Positions 36,258-63,910 are shown, numbered from the stretch's first letter. The stretch is 64,000 nt of DNA from Centroberyx gerrardi (GCF_048128805.1 NC_135999.1:13008690-13072689); one strand, 5' to 3'. Notes: a model not told the origin generated them from the letters alone. Translations and numbers: made by a program.

Positions 36258-36368
36258 CCGTCTTATCTCGTAGATGAGGAGCTGCTCAATCTGGGGCGTG
36301 TTCTCAATCTTCTCACAGCACATTGAGGCCTGATGTCTGTGTTTGAGCCACTCACAGAGAGCAGCTGC
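36258..36368 (-). other. Orphan exon-like ORF, 37 codons, unidentified
   Basis: A 111-nt minus-strand stretch bounded by a pyrimidine-rich acceptor (TTTACTCTGTTAG) and a donor (CGG then GTATGC). It is open in phase 0 across exactly 37 codons. The peptide looks like real amphipathic protein: it contains ALCEWLKHRHQ, then SMCCEKIENTPQIEQLLIYE, then IRR. It does not join in frame to the hemgn start codon. I recognise no family and found no partner exon nearby. It could be an exon of a missed gene, a relic of a lost one, or chance. Confidence 0.35.
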
Positions 36369-37726
36369 CTAACAGAGTAAATAACACTCAACTGCCGACT
36401 GCCTCCCATACTGGTGGGGAAATGTGGACGGCCCCTGGTTAAATTCACTCACTTCTGTATTGTAGGAGCTTCTTGCAATTCCGTTTCAGTAGCCTATACT
36501 TACATATTCATTGCCCCCTCCCCCCAACACACACACACGATTTCTAAAATTATAGTATGAACACGATGAGCTTATTCTAAACTGTCTATTTCATCATGTG
36601 TAGTTGTAGTATGTATTTATCAAGTGAATTCTTAAGTTCACAAACGTAACAACCCTAGGAGCATGCCCTGCTTCTCAAATTTTGTTCTGGGTGAAATATC
36701 AATTCCTAACCTCATCTTGCGAGGGCATACAGTGCAAAGTATTATACCCTCCCTCTGTGGGACTCACTGGGATGAACTCTATTGGAGAAGGGAGACACTT
36801 ACCATGCTACATGAATTCAATTTACACAGAAATTACTTATAGCATTTAAAGAGTGGAAACACAGACACACACAGACACAAATTCAAGCTACCTTGAAAAA
36901 TTTAGATGATCACCAGTATTTGCAGTATCAGTGTTGAGATCCGACTGGTCAAAGGGCTGAACAGACTGAACACAGTGAACTCCTCAGCTGATAATACTCC
37001 AACAGACACAAGAATGTGCCCCCTCCAAAGTATGCTCATCTTTCTAAGGCTCTGATCATAATCAGCATGAACTGTTACAGCCAAATGTAGAGAAGTTGTC
37101 ACCCATACACACACCCCTGCTGTTGCACAATAAAACTCAGGAGTTTGAAGGATGTCAAAGTAGATACTACAGTGCCCTCTTCTGGTACATTCTCTCAACT
37201 ACCAAAGACTGATCTCAAAACAGTTTAATGTACAATAGGCTACATTTTGAACACATACAAGGTCAAAGACAGACTGTTTGAAATAGTCTGTGTTGAATAG
37301 TAAGATACCTAATCATATATTAGATCCACATTTCCTCATTTGTTTTGCCTTGCACAGCACAGGGTCCTAAGTCACTGCATATTTAACACTGAATCAAACA
37401 TCAGTGCAAGGTATCTCTAGGCATCATTAAAGGTAATACCTATCCTCAAAAATTAGACCAGAATTTAGCTGACATCTCCAACATTACTTTGATATATTGC
37501 TGATTCATGGTTGCAATTCTTTTAAAAACTCATACTTGTACTTGATGGTGTTTTTGTGGTATAGGCTAGTTCAGGAGGGAGGCACAGAGGGCTACTTCTG
37601 CTTGAGGGATCTTGGGTCTAAGCAGGAAGTAATGGAGGGGCGGGAGGGGGGTACCCACCATGTGCATATACAATGCTCTCTTCACGGCAAACCAAATACA
37701 CCCCCTCTGCTCTAACGATCTGTCTA

Positions 37727-37752
37727 AAAAAAAAAAAAAGGGGGGGGGGGGG
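37727..37752. repeat. Poly-A/poly-G junction
   Basis: About 13 A followed by about 12 G. Length is uncertain for technical reasons. Confidence 0.85.
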
Positions 37753-38536
37753 ATTAGACGTTTATGAACTAATAAAGAGAGTACAAAACAAATGATCCAT
37801 TATGGAGGGTTTATTGATCACATTTCACACACAAGGATTACAAATTCACTGTTCATTGGGTTACAATTAAAATTGTGCATTAGACAAAATAGGATGGGAT
37901 AAGATAATCTTGCCTTCACGGGCAACAGGTAGTGTTATAGTCATATTCAAAACAGGGTTGTGTGATTTTTGATGTCTGCCTTAATTATGCCTTAACTATG
38001 AATCAATAACAATTAAAATATATCAGACATGGGCATGCTTCTAAGCTATTATAAACTTTATTTAGTCGGACATATCAACAAAGTTAACTATATGACCTAC
38101 TTTATGAAATTCTAATCGGCTTAATGCTATTTTGTACAATTTGAATAATGTGTAAAAGTGCATAAATTGCACTCGTCAATATAATCAAATTGACTAGACA
38201 GACAGACGTCTAAAATGTTCATTCAACATAATATAGCACTTTCCTTGCAGAAATAAATTGCACCATAGCACTGTTTCGGGGCAGCGTCATGTTTTGTGAC
38301 TGCAATGCCTTTTTTTTAAGGCGATGGGCGTTTCTGGACAGAGATGGCGCTATTGAGCATATATTTTGTTTCAGTCCCGTTTCCCTCCATGGTTTCTCCT
38401 CTCCCCGACTAACTTAGCGTTTGGCTCAGTTCATTATACAGTCCCATATTCTCCCTCCATTAGGGCATCTCTCTGCCTTTGGACTGAAGATCCCACCAAA
38501 ACCCAAGAGAGAAAAGTTAAACTTTCATAGGGCGAG

Positions 38537-44482
<5,946 letters not shown>

Positions 44483-44957
44483 GAGCAAAACTGAAAACGA
44501 GAGCCTACCGAGTTACCAACCCCTTCCCTCCCTCCCTCCCTCCCCCCAGCCCCACAAAAACCTGAACACCCACCCTCCTTCAACTCACACCGCCCTTTCT
44601 ACTCCACGTCTCCCCCCCAGCTCTGAGCTCTTTTACGGGGCAAGACTGTACCGGACGGGTGGGCCGAGTGGAGCTGCCCCCCCTTCCCCCATGGAACCGA
44701 GAGCCACCCCCACGCCCCCCGAACCTCACCCAGCCCACCGCCCCAAGGTTCTCAGGCAGCCCACCACTCAGCATTCCACAATTTCACTGTCGATCCCTCT
44801 TTATGTATTCCCGCGTGAGGACTTTGGGACTGGTATCTAGTTTTGGGTCTGTGCTTTTAATATTTTGTTGGATGAATTATTTTTTGTTGTTGGGTTTATT
44901 ATTTCTCTTATTTTTTTGTCTTTGTTTTATTTTTTTTTTCTGTTCCTTATTTTTCCC

Positions 44958-44963
44958 AATAAA
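44958..44963 (+). terminator. Candidate anp32b polyadenylation signal
   Basis: AATAAA follows a C-rich then T-rich 3' UTR, about 475 bases after the stop codon. A second copy lies at 45083-45088. Confidence 0.6.
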
Positions 44964-45088
44964 ATTATTGCTATAGCAACTGTGCAACCAGTGAGCCATG
45001 ATTTTTAGTGTGGCCGCCTGTTGCACAAATCAAGGTTGTAGCTACATTTTTACTTTCTGTATGACAAAAAAACAACTTTGTAAATAAA

Positions 45089-48000
45089 ATGTTAACATTT
45101 TGTGCTTTTCTCTCTTCCTGCTGTGCTTTTCTGGTGTCCCAGTATCAATAGAAAGGAATGAAGCGGTGGCCATATTGGCCAAATTACTCACCCACCCGTG
45201 CCAGTATGCACTCTACATGCTCTCCCCACTAATGGTGACTAGACAACAGTTCATAACAAAGGCTTTAAATTCTAGAATTGTAGTTTCCCCCAGTGAAAGG
45301 TTAATACTGTAGTGGTGTGTAGCCTGTAGATTATTAAGTGCTGAGTCTAGCCTCAACATGCTTTAACATTTTTTTTTTGTATTTTAATGTAAGTGCAGTA
45401 ATTTTTCACTTTACTGTACAAGAGAGTAATGCAACCCCAAGCTGAAAAACACTGGTCTGAAATGCCTATTTTGCAGTGAAAGCCCAGCAGTGGCAAATAA
45501 TTGCATTGGTGTGTTTTTGAGGAACAGTAACCAAGAGAGCATAACGGCTGATGTTCTCCAGGCTGCTACATCTTTTAGGGTCCATTTTTGAATTGTGAAC
45601 AAAACAGGTCAGGCAGGCTACCTTTTACAGAGATGGAAAATGTTGGCCTTCCACATGTTGCAGCCTGAGTGGTTGGTGGGGGAGGGGGAGCTTGACTAGT
45701 CAGTCAACAGTTGCAACTGAGCATGAGCAAGCCACAGGGCTAGCAGTCAGAACACTGCTGTTTTGGAACAACTGAACAAATAGCAAAATTGTTAGTCTTA
45801 ATATCAGTAATGTGTGATTTTGTGCAATTGAGTGGAATTATGTTTTTCTATCTCTACTTATTTGGTTGGCGAGGACAATCATGTTCTCCAGAGGAGAAGT
45901 TCTACAAACTGAGACAAATGAGTTTTCCACAAACTTTAATTGTTTTTTATGTGATTAATATTTCTTTTCTTTTTTTTTTTTTTTTACATGTTTTAGAAAC
46001 AATATTAAAAGGAACAGGATAAAATCTCATTCAATTTTAACTGTACTGTATACATTGATATATTTTAAAGACATCACAATAATTGCATAAAAAAAAAAAT
46101 TGCAGCTAAGTCAGGCACAGTGAGGCTCATGATATTACCCAGCAGCAGTCCTTAAATGAAATGGTTTATTTATTCAGACATGTTTGCCACTGTGAAAGCT
46201 ACGGTTGACTCTGCAGCTACATTATTGCTCCAGTATAATGTCAAGAGACTGTCAGACTGTGCGATTTAATACCAACAGGTTTCAGGAATGGATTGGGTAT
46301 TGTTTTTCCCATTTGGCTTGTTGATAATGTTTTCTGAGGGGTTGGCATTGGCCACATTATTCGTAATAGAGCGCTACATAGAGAAATATGATCATATGCA
46401 GAGTGGTACTACACTACATTAAATAAGCAATTTTCTGTACAGTAATGCAGTAATCACTGTAGCACAACATAGTGATGAAGTAATCATAAGATAATTTAGT
46501 TGCTGCATTGTAAAACAGCTAAAAAGAGAAAGATAAATTCTCTTTTCCACTTTCCAGTGCTCGTCATCAATAAATCATACTAATGTATGACATGATTGTA
46601 GCATAATTATACCCTCATTATAGATGCACAAGCACAAGTAAGTCTATTATGGACACGGAGTTGCGCACCACAAAATCAAAGGATACAAGTGGGCAATTGT
46701 TGATCTGGTTGGCAGTGAGTTCATTATTTTGTTGTACCAGTGTCATACAGCAGCTACACAGTGGTGTCATTTCACCAAAGCTGCAAAATGTGAGATCAAA
46801 TTCAACAATCATTTGTGTTCTTCCACAGTATGAATTAATGGTACATACTCATAATTTAACAGGAATACCAGTTAGTCTCAGGAGATTAAACGTCAAAAGA
46901 AAGGAACAAAAACATCTTAAATTTTAGACTGTGGGTTTTGACTGTCACACATTCAAAGCAATTGTGTTACAGGTACAACATAAAACTGCGCGCTGATGTA
47001 AAATTCCCACATCGCAGACAGAAATACAGCACACTGAACAGACACAATCATTTTTGCTCCATCCATTTCTCACTGAATATTCCACAATGTACCAACTCCT
47101 AAGGGCTACCAGTGGAGCGGCCTGTAACATCAACAGGCCAGTCAAATGCAGCAGCATGTGGGCACACAGAGGTGTGGGAGAAATGAAGCAACAGTCAGAA
47201 CAGTGCATGAGGTCCGTCTGGTGTGGACAGTCCACTGGCTGTTAAATATTGCTGGACAAATAAGCTCAAAGTGGCTCTGTTATTGTTATTTAGCTAATAT
47301 GACTAAACTGGTTGGTTTGGTTCAGTGATGGAAAAGAAGCAACATGTAAATAAAACCCATTACCTAACCCTATATAACCTGAACAATCAGCCAAATCAGC
47401 TGTTAACAGAGTCCACTGGCTGGCTCAGTAACAACAGCAGTACATGAAGGGAATGTTGAGACTTGTCAACCAATGGCAGTGGTTAGTTTACTCTGGCGTT
47501 GCTGCTCTTGGATCAAAGTCAACGAGTAAAGCCAGCCGGCGATGCTGCTGTGCTAGAACTGTCCCGTCCGAGGTCACGGGGGTCGGAGATCGCAATTCTA
47601 TTGAGGCCAGTGTGTGTTTGTGTGTGTGTGTGTGTTGGTGTGGCAGTATCCACTTGACACCTTTTTGACAAGGTAGTGTGGTAATATGTGCCAAATCTAA
47701 AATATCATTATGATGCTTGTGCCTGTGACTACATAAATGCAGGCATACATGATCATTCATACTGCGTTTGACTGCTTAAGCCTAAATAGCATGTAGGATC
47801 AACTAGCAGCAATAATGTTTGTCTTGCTTGATATTTGCAAGTGGTCCTGTGTCATCTCTGCATATTTACATGTCAAGCAGTGGACTGTTTCTCTGAACGA
47901 GGGACTGAGAGACAGAGGCATGTTTTCTCTTCTTCTTGTTATTTTGTTGTAAAAAACGCAGGTCAAAAATCAACTGCCCCAATTTTCAAAGCAACAAATG

Positions 48001-48203
48001 CAAGAAACTGATCCAATTACACCAAGGCAGAAAATATGAACAGCATCCAGAAGTTTCCTGAGGGAAAACACGGTTTTTATATTCTAAAATGATGCCCTTT
48101 GCTAACCTGCTCAAGAGTAAATATACATTTTGCAGCTGTTTAAACCTTTTCATTTGCTTTAAGACACCGTCACTTAGGTAAGCATTTACAAACCGACAAA
48201 ACA
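45089..48203. other. Gene-poor gap between convergent anp32b and coro2a
   Basis: About 3.1 kb of AT-rich sequence with T- and A-runs (45962-45987, 46088-46098). No exon set is convincing. In human, NANS and TRIM14 lie in this interval as I recall it; I see neither. A CpG-richer patch at about 47500-47600 has a short minus-strand open frame and stays unexplained. Confidence 0.5.
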
Positions 48204-48209
48204 TTTATT
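48204..48209 (-). terminator. Candidate coro2a polyadenylation signal
   Basis: AATAAA on the minus strand, implying a 3' UTR of about 1.1 kb that includes poly-G/C runs at 49247-49302. Confidence 0.45.
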
Positions 48210-49318
48210 GAGTTCCCTGTAAGTCATACACACAATGGCTTTAAATTGTTTCTTCACAGTGGCTCTACAGCATCAGGAAAAAGCAAACATACTGGTTTTT
48301 ACAGGTTGCATGCTGTGTTTTTTTTTTTTTATATATATATATATAATCCCTTTTCAGCCTCGGATTTGGATTTCAAATTGTTGACTTGAGTGGCTGCCAT
48401 TTTCTTTGACCATCTTTTAAAACAGAATAAATATAAAACAATTAAAAAGATCAAAACTGCCTACATGGCATCAGGTACAGAGATGGCTTACGAGACAGCT
48501 GCTGCGAAACATCTTTCACCAGTTTTACACTCATTCAAATACAAATGCAGCTTTATGGAATGCTAAGAAAGCTTGGGAACACGGTTTTGTCGTTCCTTTA
48601 CCCCGGCTCACTCTCACTCAAGCACACGTACATCTGTCACTCTAGACTTAACACCACAGCCATCTCCACATACAGTAGTTTAAATATGCAAAAAAAATCA
48701 CAAAGCGTAGAAAATAAATTCAGTGTTATCTTACAATCATACAGGATGTCTGCTCCCACTCTGCGACAACTTTCAAATAACGGGCAGACAACCACATCAT
48801 TCATTTAAGACAGGCACAAACATCCTTTTTTTCCCCTCAACTACAAAGAGCATAAAAAAAAAAAAAGCTAAAAATTACAACAAACTTGCATAGCTGTGAA
48901 GCATACAAAAGAAAGGAGGGGGTAGGTAGATAGGTGCGGTAAGATTTAAAATATGTTACATCATGGGACTCAGTGTTTGAGTGTATGTACATGAACAAGG
49001 AATATGTGCACCCTGTGTGGAACTGACATAACGGAAGTTTGAAAACACAAATGCAAAGTTGAGGTGATATTGGCTTTGAAACACCCCTGTGCTGTGAGTA
49101 TTACGGGGCTGGGGAAGAGGGTTATCAATAGGAGGGAACTCCTCAGAAAGGGGGAAGAGGAGCGGGGTGAGTCAGGACCGTAAGACGAGTGTGGTGGGTA
49201 GAAAAAAAAGGGTGTAGTAAGTTTATATAGTAATGCATGTGTCCCAAGAGGGGGGGGGGTGAAGGTGACTCCGTACGCTGGGCAGGCGAGGGGGGGGGGG
49301 GTTGGGATGGCGGCGGTC

Positions 49319-57155
<7,837 letters not shown>

Positions 57156-58830
57156 CTGAGAGGGAGGGGGGGGGGGGAGAGAGAGAGAGAGGGAGAGGTC
57201 AGTGAAGGAGAATCATCCATCTATCAAAGTTAATTTGATGGGGCGTTTTTGTTTTTTGGGGTTTTTTTGTTTTTTTTAGGTGTTACTACTCCTGCTCCTA
57301 TCTCACAAGATCAAAGTACTGTTAGTAATGATAGATCCTCCTAGCTAATAGCGTCTAGGCATCAAAACACTAACAACATTAACTCTGCAGTAGCAAGACA
57401 CTCAAACCCATATGCTGTTTGATACTGTCAAAGGCTCCATATTTATTACATCAAAACAGAGAAAATGGTACAGTTGTCAACTCTGCTATAGTAAACGAGT
57501 AAGGAGAGCAAAACTGGAAGATTTCCCAAATCCTGAGTCTCTTTTTAGGCGCTCTCCTCAGGAAAGTCAATGCATATGTCATTATTGTGAAAGATAAGTG
57601 GCTCTGGTACATTGGGACCAAGCCTGGCCAGCCAGCATGTCTGCTCTGCTACTCTGCCTGCCTGCTGCACGGTCATTATTTATGAATTAGGGGTGGAGGA
57701 GGTTGATGTACATGATGTTAAGTACAATATGGACCCGAAAGGGGGGGAAAACAAGAGCGGGCAGAGCAAAGACAAAGGACAAAAGCAGAGGAACGGGAGG
57801 CAGACACTCATCATGCCATCATGTTATCCTACAAATCACCAATCAGTGTCACCTAAAAACATTTCCTGTACCCAATGACAATGACAACATTTCCTTGATT
57901 TCTGTGCACTGGCTGCTGGCCATTCAGTTAATGGCTAAATAAATATGACCAAGACGCAAACAGAGTGACATCACGGTGACGGAGGTAAAAATAACAGCAT
58001 TTGGTTAGGATGATGCGGGCGTGGCTGTACTGAAAGAAGTAAGCAGAGGGGAAAAAAAGAGGGGGAATGAAACTGACAGAAGGAGAAAGTCTGGAATTAA
58101 CAGTGAGAGAAGCCCAGAGGAACAGAAAAAGGGGGCGGGCGGAGATCAAGACTCTCCACATCTCCGTTTACTCTCCCACCTCTCACCTTCTACCCCCAGG
58201 CCGGCGGGGAGAGCCGAGCGCTGCCTCGCTGGAATGTCTCCCTACCTGACAAAGAGCTTCGTTAACCTTCTCAGGTGTGCGAGTCCAACCGCCCCGAAGA
58301 CGCTGTCAGTCACATGCATGGAACTATCCCAGCAGCTGCACTCGCACTATCCACACAGTTAACTGAATAAGCCAAATACTTCTAATAAAGAAAAAAACTG
58401 TATACATGCAGGGTGTGTTTGCCAGGGGGAGAGATAGGAGGAGCTCTCTTCCCTCTTGCCCTGCAGATGGGGGCCTTGTCATCCAGGAGGCAACTACCAT
58501 TCCCTTCGAGAAGTGCTTCACCGTAGGATGAAGAAGATCGATCAGAATGGCTAGGTTTTTATTGGCACTTTACCCTTTTTTCTTCTTCAAATGGGCCTTA
58601 ACTACGCCAGGAATATGCATCCCAACCTTTCTCAATATACTTTGTATTTACTTGCATTTCTTTGAATCAACCTTCTCTAATTATGTGGCTGTGTGTTGCA
58701 ATGCACAGACACCAAAAATGCACCTGCCCTGTTATACAATAACAAAACTATTAGCCAAGAGGACTTCCTCCTAGGAACTTCAAAATGCCAAAGAGCACAA
58801 GAGCCTGACAACCGTAAGGTATGAGAGGAA

Positions 58831-58898
58831 TGAACCATTGCCTTTCTATGTATGACCAAAATTATGAACCATTGCCTTTCTATGTATGACCAAAAATA
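58831..58898. repeat. 34-bp tandem duplication
   Basis: Two near-identical copies starting TGAACCATTGCCTTTCTATG at 58831 and 58865, period 34. Confidence 0.9.
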
Positions 58899-59898
58899 TG
58901 AATCCTTCAACCTAGGAGTGCCTATATCTATTCAAGGCCTGAATGTGACGCATAGTAAATTCCTTGCAATTACAAATACATGGGGAGGAGAGCACATGAA
59001 AACATTTGGGTTGACATAATCGGTATAGATGGAAGGCCTAAGCCTACATGACACGAGGGAGGAGCTTCCACGGCACCACACTAAGACATCTTGTCACATC
59101 TAAAGCAGGTTGTAATCATGCCAGCAGCAGGCTGAGCATGGCAGCTCCATTTCAGCTGGGTGCTGCAGCAGGTACGCAGCACGCTCCGCGGTGGGCGGCC
59201 TGTCTAGGCTCCACACAGAACTGATGACGAAAACACTATTCTGGCTATTTTTACACCGGCTTCTTGCTGATCAAAAGACAGTCAGGCACCTTCGCCGACA
59301 GCTCGACGATGTGATTCACGAGGCTGTTTTTGACAGGCTTTATGTCTCCAGCAAAATAAAAAGGGAGATACAGTAACTGTCCTTTTGTCAGAGGGAAATT
59401 TATTTTAGTCTGTAACCGGTGAGTCACAACTGCAACTGGGATATGGGGGCTGTAAAAACCGCCATAAAACTAAAGTCAAAACACAGATATGACTTTAAAA
59501 AAGATATATGTCCGGTAGAGCTGGATTTCAGACTATTTGGGCTCCATCTGTCCTTTGCTAGGTCGGTGTGTTTGTGTCTTTCTGTGCGCGTGTGTGTGTG
59601 TGTGTGGATGTGCAAGGCATACGCATTCACCTAGTCCTCACCTACCGTCTGTCTTCTAAGCACCTCATAACTCATAAACACATACAGTAACAGCCACTCC
59701 TCTCTTTGGCTTGCCAATGCAAGTAAAGGCCAAAGGCTTAGTGCCGGGGGAGGGAGAGTTCAAAGTTTACCTGCGGTGTCAAGATACTGGTTACTTAGAA
59801 ATGCAGCGCCTAAAGCCATGAGCGTTGTGACACTTCACCCCCAAAATCTCCTGGTCCCAAGGCTCCCGCCAATCTACTATCAATACCCTCTTCCAAAC

Positions 59899-59934
59899 AT
59901 CTGCAAGGCCTTCTGGCCTTCTGGCCTTGCAGAT
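59899..59934. repeat. Short inverted repeat (hairpin)
   Basis: Perfect 12-base arms ATCTGCAAGGCC (59899-59910) and GGCCTTGCAGAT (59923-59934) around a 12-base spacer. Confidence 0.85.
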
Positions 59935-62064
59935 ATCATTACAATGGTGACCCCCCCCCCCACCACCACCACCCACCACCCACCATCCCACTCCAAAACC
60001 CACTATCTACAAGCCAAGCATAAGCACACACACCCCACCCATTTGCCCTTTAATCCGAAGTTGGGTTAGCTGTAATGTTTTGTAAGCGCTCAAAGTGAAA
60101 TTCAAGACGAGGAATGTACAGGTGTGAACATATGCAGCAGCAGTGTGTGACAGCATATGTGTATGTGTGTGCGTGTGTGTGACACACTTCCCTTGGTTTA
60201 GGCGGTCTGATATCATACGCAGATGACAGCCTACAACCTTTGTCTTGTAATAGGATAAGAGCTACTCTGGTAATCCAATAGGTGGTCCCTTCTATAGAAC
60301 GCACATGTGAATGAGTATGAAAGGATATGAGGGGATACGTCCTGGCAGTGTGTCTGTGTGTGTGTCTGCACGTGTGTGTATTTGTCTGTGTCACTCTATC
60401 TGTCTGAATACCTAGAGTGAGCTCTTAGCTCTCTGCATGCAGCGTGTCCGTAAGCTGTTACAGAGTTTTGAAAGCAAATATGCCAAGCTGCAGTTACACA
60501 TTTCCTATGGTATTGGAAGTTATGTCACCCACAAAAAGGCTTGCATGCACACACACATACACACACACACACAAACATAAAGACAGATGTCAGCTTCTGT
60601 AAAGTCAAAATCATACCAGTGCATTAACTGCAACGTCCAACACTTCCACACACACATCACCTTAGTGTAATAATTCTACCTGTTTAGTTTTAAATCAACT
60701 TTGAAACACTGGCATCCAGGTTTGTACACCCAGATCTTCAGATAGCATACAATAGTCCTTTATCCTAGGTAGCTTTTTTTTTACGGGTGTATGAATTCTT
60801 GAGCAGACAAAAGTGAATTAATGATTAACTAATATGGGAATCTGGTGGGTAGGGTGTGGATATGAATGGAATTAATTCACTTATAAATGGAAAAAACATT
60901 CTCATGGGCACCCATTAAACATGGGGTTGTGATGGGGATCCAACAGGTTTCCCAATTTGTGCTCATTGGCATTCTCATTCATTTTTTTTTAAATTGGGTG
61001 GCAACATCATTTAATTTGTATGCCATGGCCCTTTTTATAGCTGAAGCATCTAAACCACTTCATTTCTCTTTCAGCCTATGTCAAGGACAAAATAATACTA
61101 AAAATTACAACAAAAAAATGGCAACAGGAATCATTCAGACACATTACTATGAAAAACATTTTGTAAATCTGCTATAAGTGGATATCAAGATGTTATTAAA
61201 AGGTATTCTATAATAGTTTGGTCCCCTGCAGGTGCAAAGATGAATAAGGAATCAAAATCAAAACAAAGACAGAACCTGTCTCAACCACCCATGGAGGTCC
61301 CATAGTGAACCATAGAGAGATGCCATTAACTCTCTTGGGTTTCCCATGGGAGTTTTCCATAATCTCCATTGAAGAGTATATACAATTCTTGTGCTGCAAG
61401 TCCATTAGCTACTGAGGAACATGCATATATAATATGCAAGACAAAAAGTTGCACAACATGGATGCACTATACACAGTGAACCCTACTGCAAACTGGTACA
61501 GGACACAGATACTACACACACACACACACACACCTACACCTCTACAGTACAGACGGAGGACTGAGAGGGCAACATATGTAAACCTTGACATGAGAAATAG
61601 GATACTGAGCTTAATGAACAGAACTCTAACAGACTGCAATTCAAGCCACAAGGCACATATTTCAGTGAGTGGTAGTGTCTTGAAGGGTGGATGTCACCAT
61701 AAATAGCCATCTGTGATTTTATACTTGACTGGGACGGTGGATGATGTCATTTTCACCGTTGTGGAACAGCATCAGTTTCAGATTGACAATCTTTTTTGTT
61801 GTAGTTAGCAAAACTAGAAAAACTTCCATGCTTACTGCAGTGAATATGCAATTAGACAAAACTAGAATAACATCAAGTCAATAACAAGTCAACTATCCAA
61901 AAACAATTCCCTTGAGGAGAATTAAAAGAAACAAAAAACATTTTCCAATATACACACATATGCATGCTAAGCGCTGGTTTGAGAATTTAATTCTGTTGCA
62001 TCTTGTTCAAGCCTGTCTGACTCACATGCACTCCTGACTTTCAATCCCCAGGCGAAAACGTGAG

Positions 62065-62066
<2 letters not shown>

Positions 62067-62115
<49 letters not shown>
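62067..62115. repeat. (CA)n microsatellite
   Basis: A pure CA run of about 24 units. Confidence 0.95.
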
Positions 62116-62117
<2 letters not shown>

Positions 62118-62241
62118 TTGGACAGAGGTCCCCACAGCCTACAAAAAGAGTAAAAAAAAAATCAATAATAGAATTTCAAGTCGCAGAGAACAGGTCAGAT
62201 ATGGAAGGGCAAGAGCGCAAACCTTTTAAGATAGAGCGATC

Positions 62242-62242
62242 A

Positions 62243-62276
<34 letters not shown>
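62242..62276. repeat. (GA)n microsatellite
   Basis: A GA run with one interruption. Confidence 0.9.
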
Positions 62277-62343
62277 TAAGACAGAGAGCATGCAATTGAG
62301 CAAGAGTGTGAGTGAGGCATATCAGGAGTGCAGCAGTACTCAC

Positions 62344-62420
62344 CCTGTCTGGTGAGTTGTCACTGTGGATGGCAGGCAGGCAGACAGAAGAAGGAGCAGT
62401 AGTTCCTTGAGTGAGAGAAG
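62344..62420 (-). other. Candidate 5' non-coding exon end of coro2a
   Basis: On the minus strand CAGACAGG is followed by a consensus donor GTGAGTACT (exon end 62344). This is the best donor I see upstream of the coding start. The upstream limit of this exon is unknown, and the given end is nominal. Confidence 0.3.
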
Positions 62421-62723
62421 GTAATGTCTCTCTCTCTCTGAGTGGCTAGCCACAAATCACTCCTCTCCTTCTCTGTCTCTCAAGCACATGGACCAACACT
62501 GCTTCTAAACACACACACCAACACATAGAGCTAGGTGCAACCAACCCTGTCTAAACTCTTACTGTCCAGAGGGTCCAAGGAGAGGAGCGTCCCAAAGCAA
62601 CAAAATCCACATGTACAGAAGGAGACACTGTGTGTGTGTGCTGCATGTAGGTGAGTGCGTGTGTGAACAAGCAGGGGAGAGTGCACGAGTGTGTACACTC
62701 CCTAAAAGGGTGGTGTCTACAAG

Positions 62724-62724
<1 letters not shown>

Positions 62725-62766
<42 letters not shown>
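62725..62766. repeat. (GA)n microsatellite
   Basis: A pure GA run of about 20 units. Confidence 0.95.
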
Positions 62767-62772
<6 letters not shown>

Positions 62773-63870
62773 GTAATCACACTCCCACTCTTCCTCTGAG
62801 CGCCACTCCCTCTCTTCACTCCTCCACAGCATTTGCTCAATCAGGATTTCTCCCTCTATCTTGGACATAGAGAAGACAGGAGGAGGGAAAGAAAGCAACA
62901 GACACTCTTTCTTTTCTTTGGCTTTCTTGTGCCTTCATCCTGTTTCTCAATAACAAACGACGCACTTGTCAGACAGGTCTTTGTAACTAAATTTGTAATT
63001 AAAAACACACACAAATCTCTTGTATCTCTCTAAATGTCTTGTATTTTCCTAGCCACTCGCTCTTGCACGATCATTCTAATGTGTAGTATTGCATGGGCAC
63101 TGCACTCCTTAATACTGGTTGCTTGTTATTTTAGTGATCTAGAAATGTAAGCTTATTCTACCATAACACTCACTGTAAGAGCGCCAGCCAAATGCTTAAA
63201 ATGTAAATCTCCATACACACACACCACAACACCAAGCCGATATTTCCACGTAATTTCATAATGTCTGGCAGTCACTATCAAACCATCTGTCATCTGTGAC
63301 ACTCTTCAAACTATGAGCCCTCAAGTCAAGAGAAAAGGTACACATTGCACGGTGCATGCACAATTGAATTGGCTGGATTGATTGGCAGCATGCCCAGCTG
63401 CTACAAAAACCCATCCACATGGGTTCTGCTGGACAGCAGTGGTAAAAGGAAAACATTACATAATGGCACATTAGCAGTAGGGGTAGGAGAGGCTAGGCTA
63501 ACAGGTCGATATGAGGACGGTCAGTCAGGGGGAAAAAAGCTGGCCATCGACAGCTGGCCTTCACGCGGTCAGACGGGGGCGGACTGGAAGGACTGATCGA
63601 TCACGTTTATTGCACAAACATGCATGCACACACACATTGGGAAAGCAGACACACACACATACACACACACACGTATACACTTGTGATAAAGTTAGCCCCA
63701 AATACATCACCCCCAAATATAGACACAAGTCCAAGGGTCATGCAGTCTCTCTGAGATAAGGAACAGGACTTACAAACTGGCAGAGATGTGGGAAACTGCT
63801 TACTCCCCAAAGACACTGGTGCCGGACACACCGATCTTTTGGATTTGTTTTAATCAGTATGCACATTCAA

Positions 63871-63910
63871 CACACACACACACACACACACACATACACA
63901 CACAAACACA
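63871..63910. repeat. (CA)n microsatellite
   Basis: A CA tract with TACA interruptions towards its end. Confidence 0.9.

Larger units (their letters stand above)
35421..38536. other. Intergenic region between divergent hemgn and anp32b
   Basis: About 3.1 kb separating two divergently transcribed genes. It holds the exon-like ORF at 36258-36368 (listed separately), an A/G homopolymer junction at 37727-37752, and a GC-richer stretch from about 38330 that is probably the anp32b promoter and leader. Otherwise AT-rich and unremarkable. Confidence 0.5.

Noticed and set aside
36902-37198. 98-codon minus-strand ORF between hemgn and anp32b
   Set aside because: No splice context, no domain, and composition like the surrounding intergenic DNA.
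47488-47760. Minus-strand ORF in a CpG-richer patch
   Set aside because: Part of it is repeat-derived, and the remaining 40 residues match nothing I recognise. The flanking splice signals are weak.
58021-58362. 113-codon plus-strand ORF upstream of coro2a
   Set aside because: Purine-rich low-complexity start and no recognisable protein; more likely regulatory or leader sequence.
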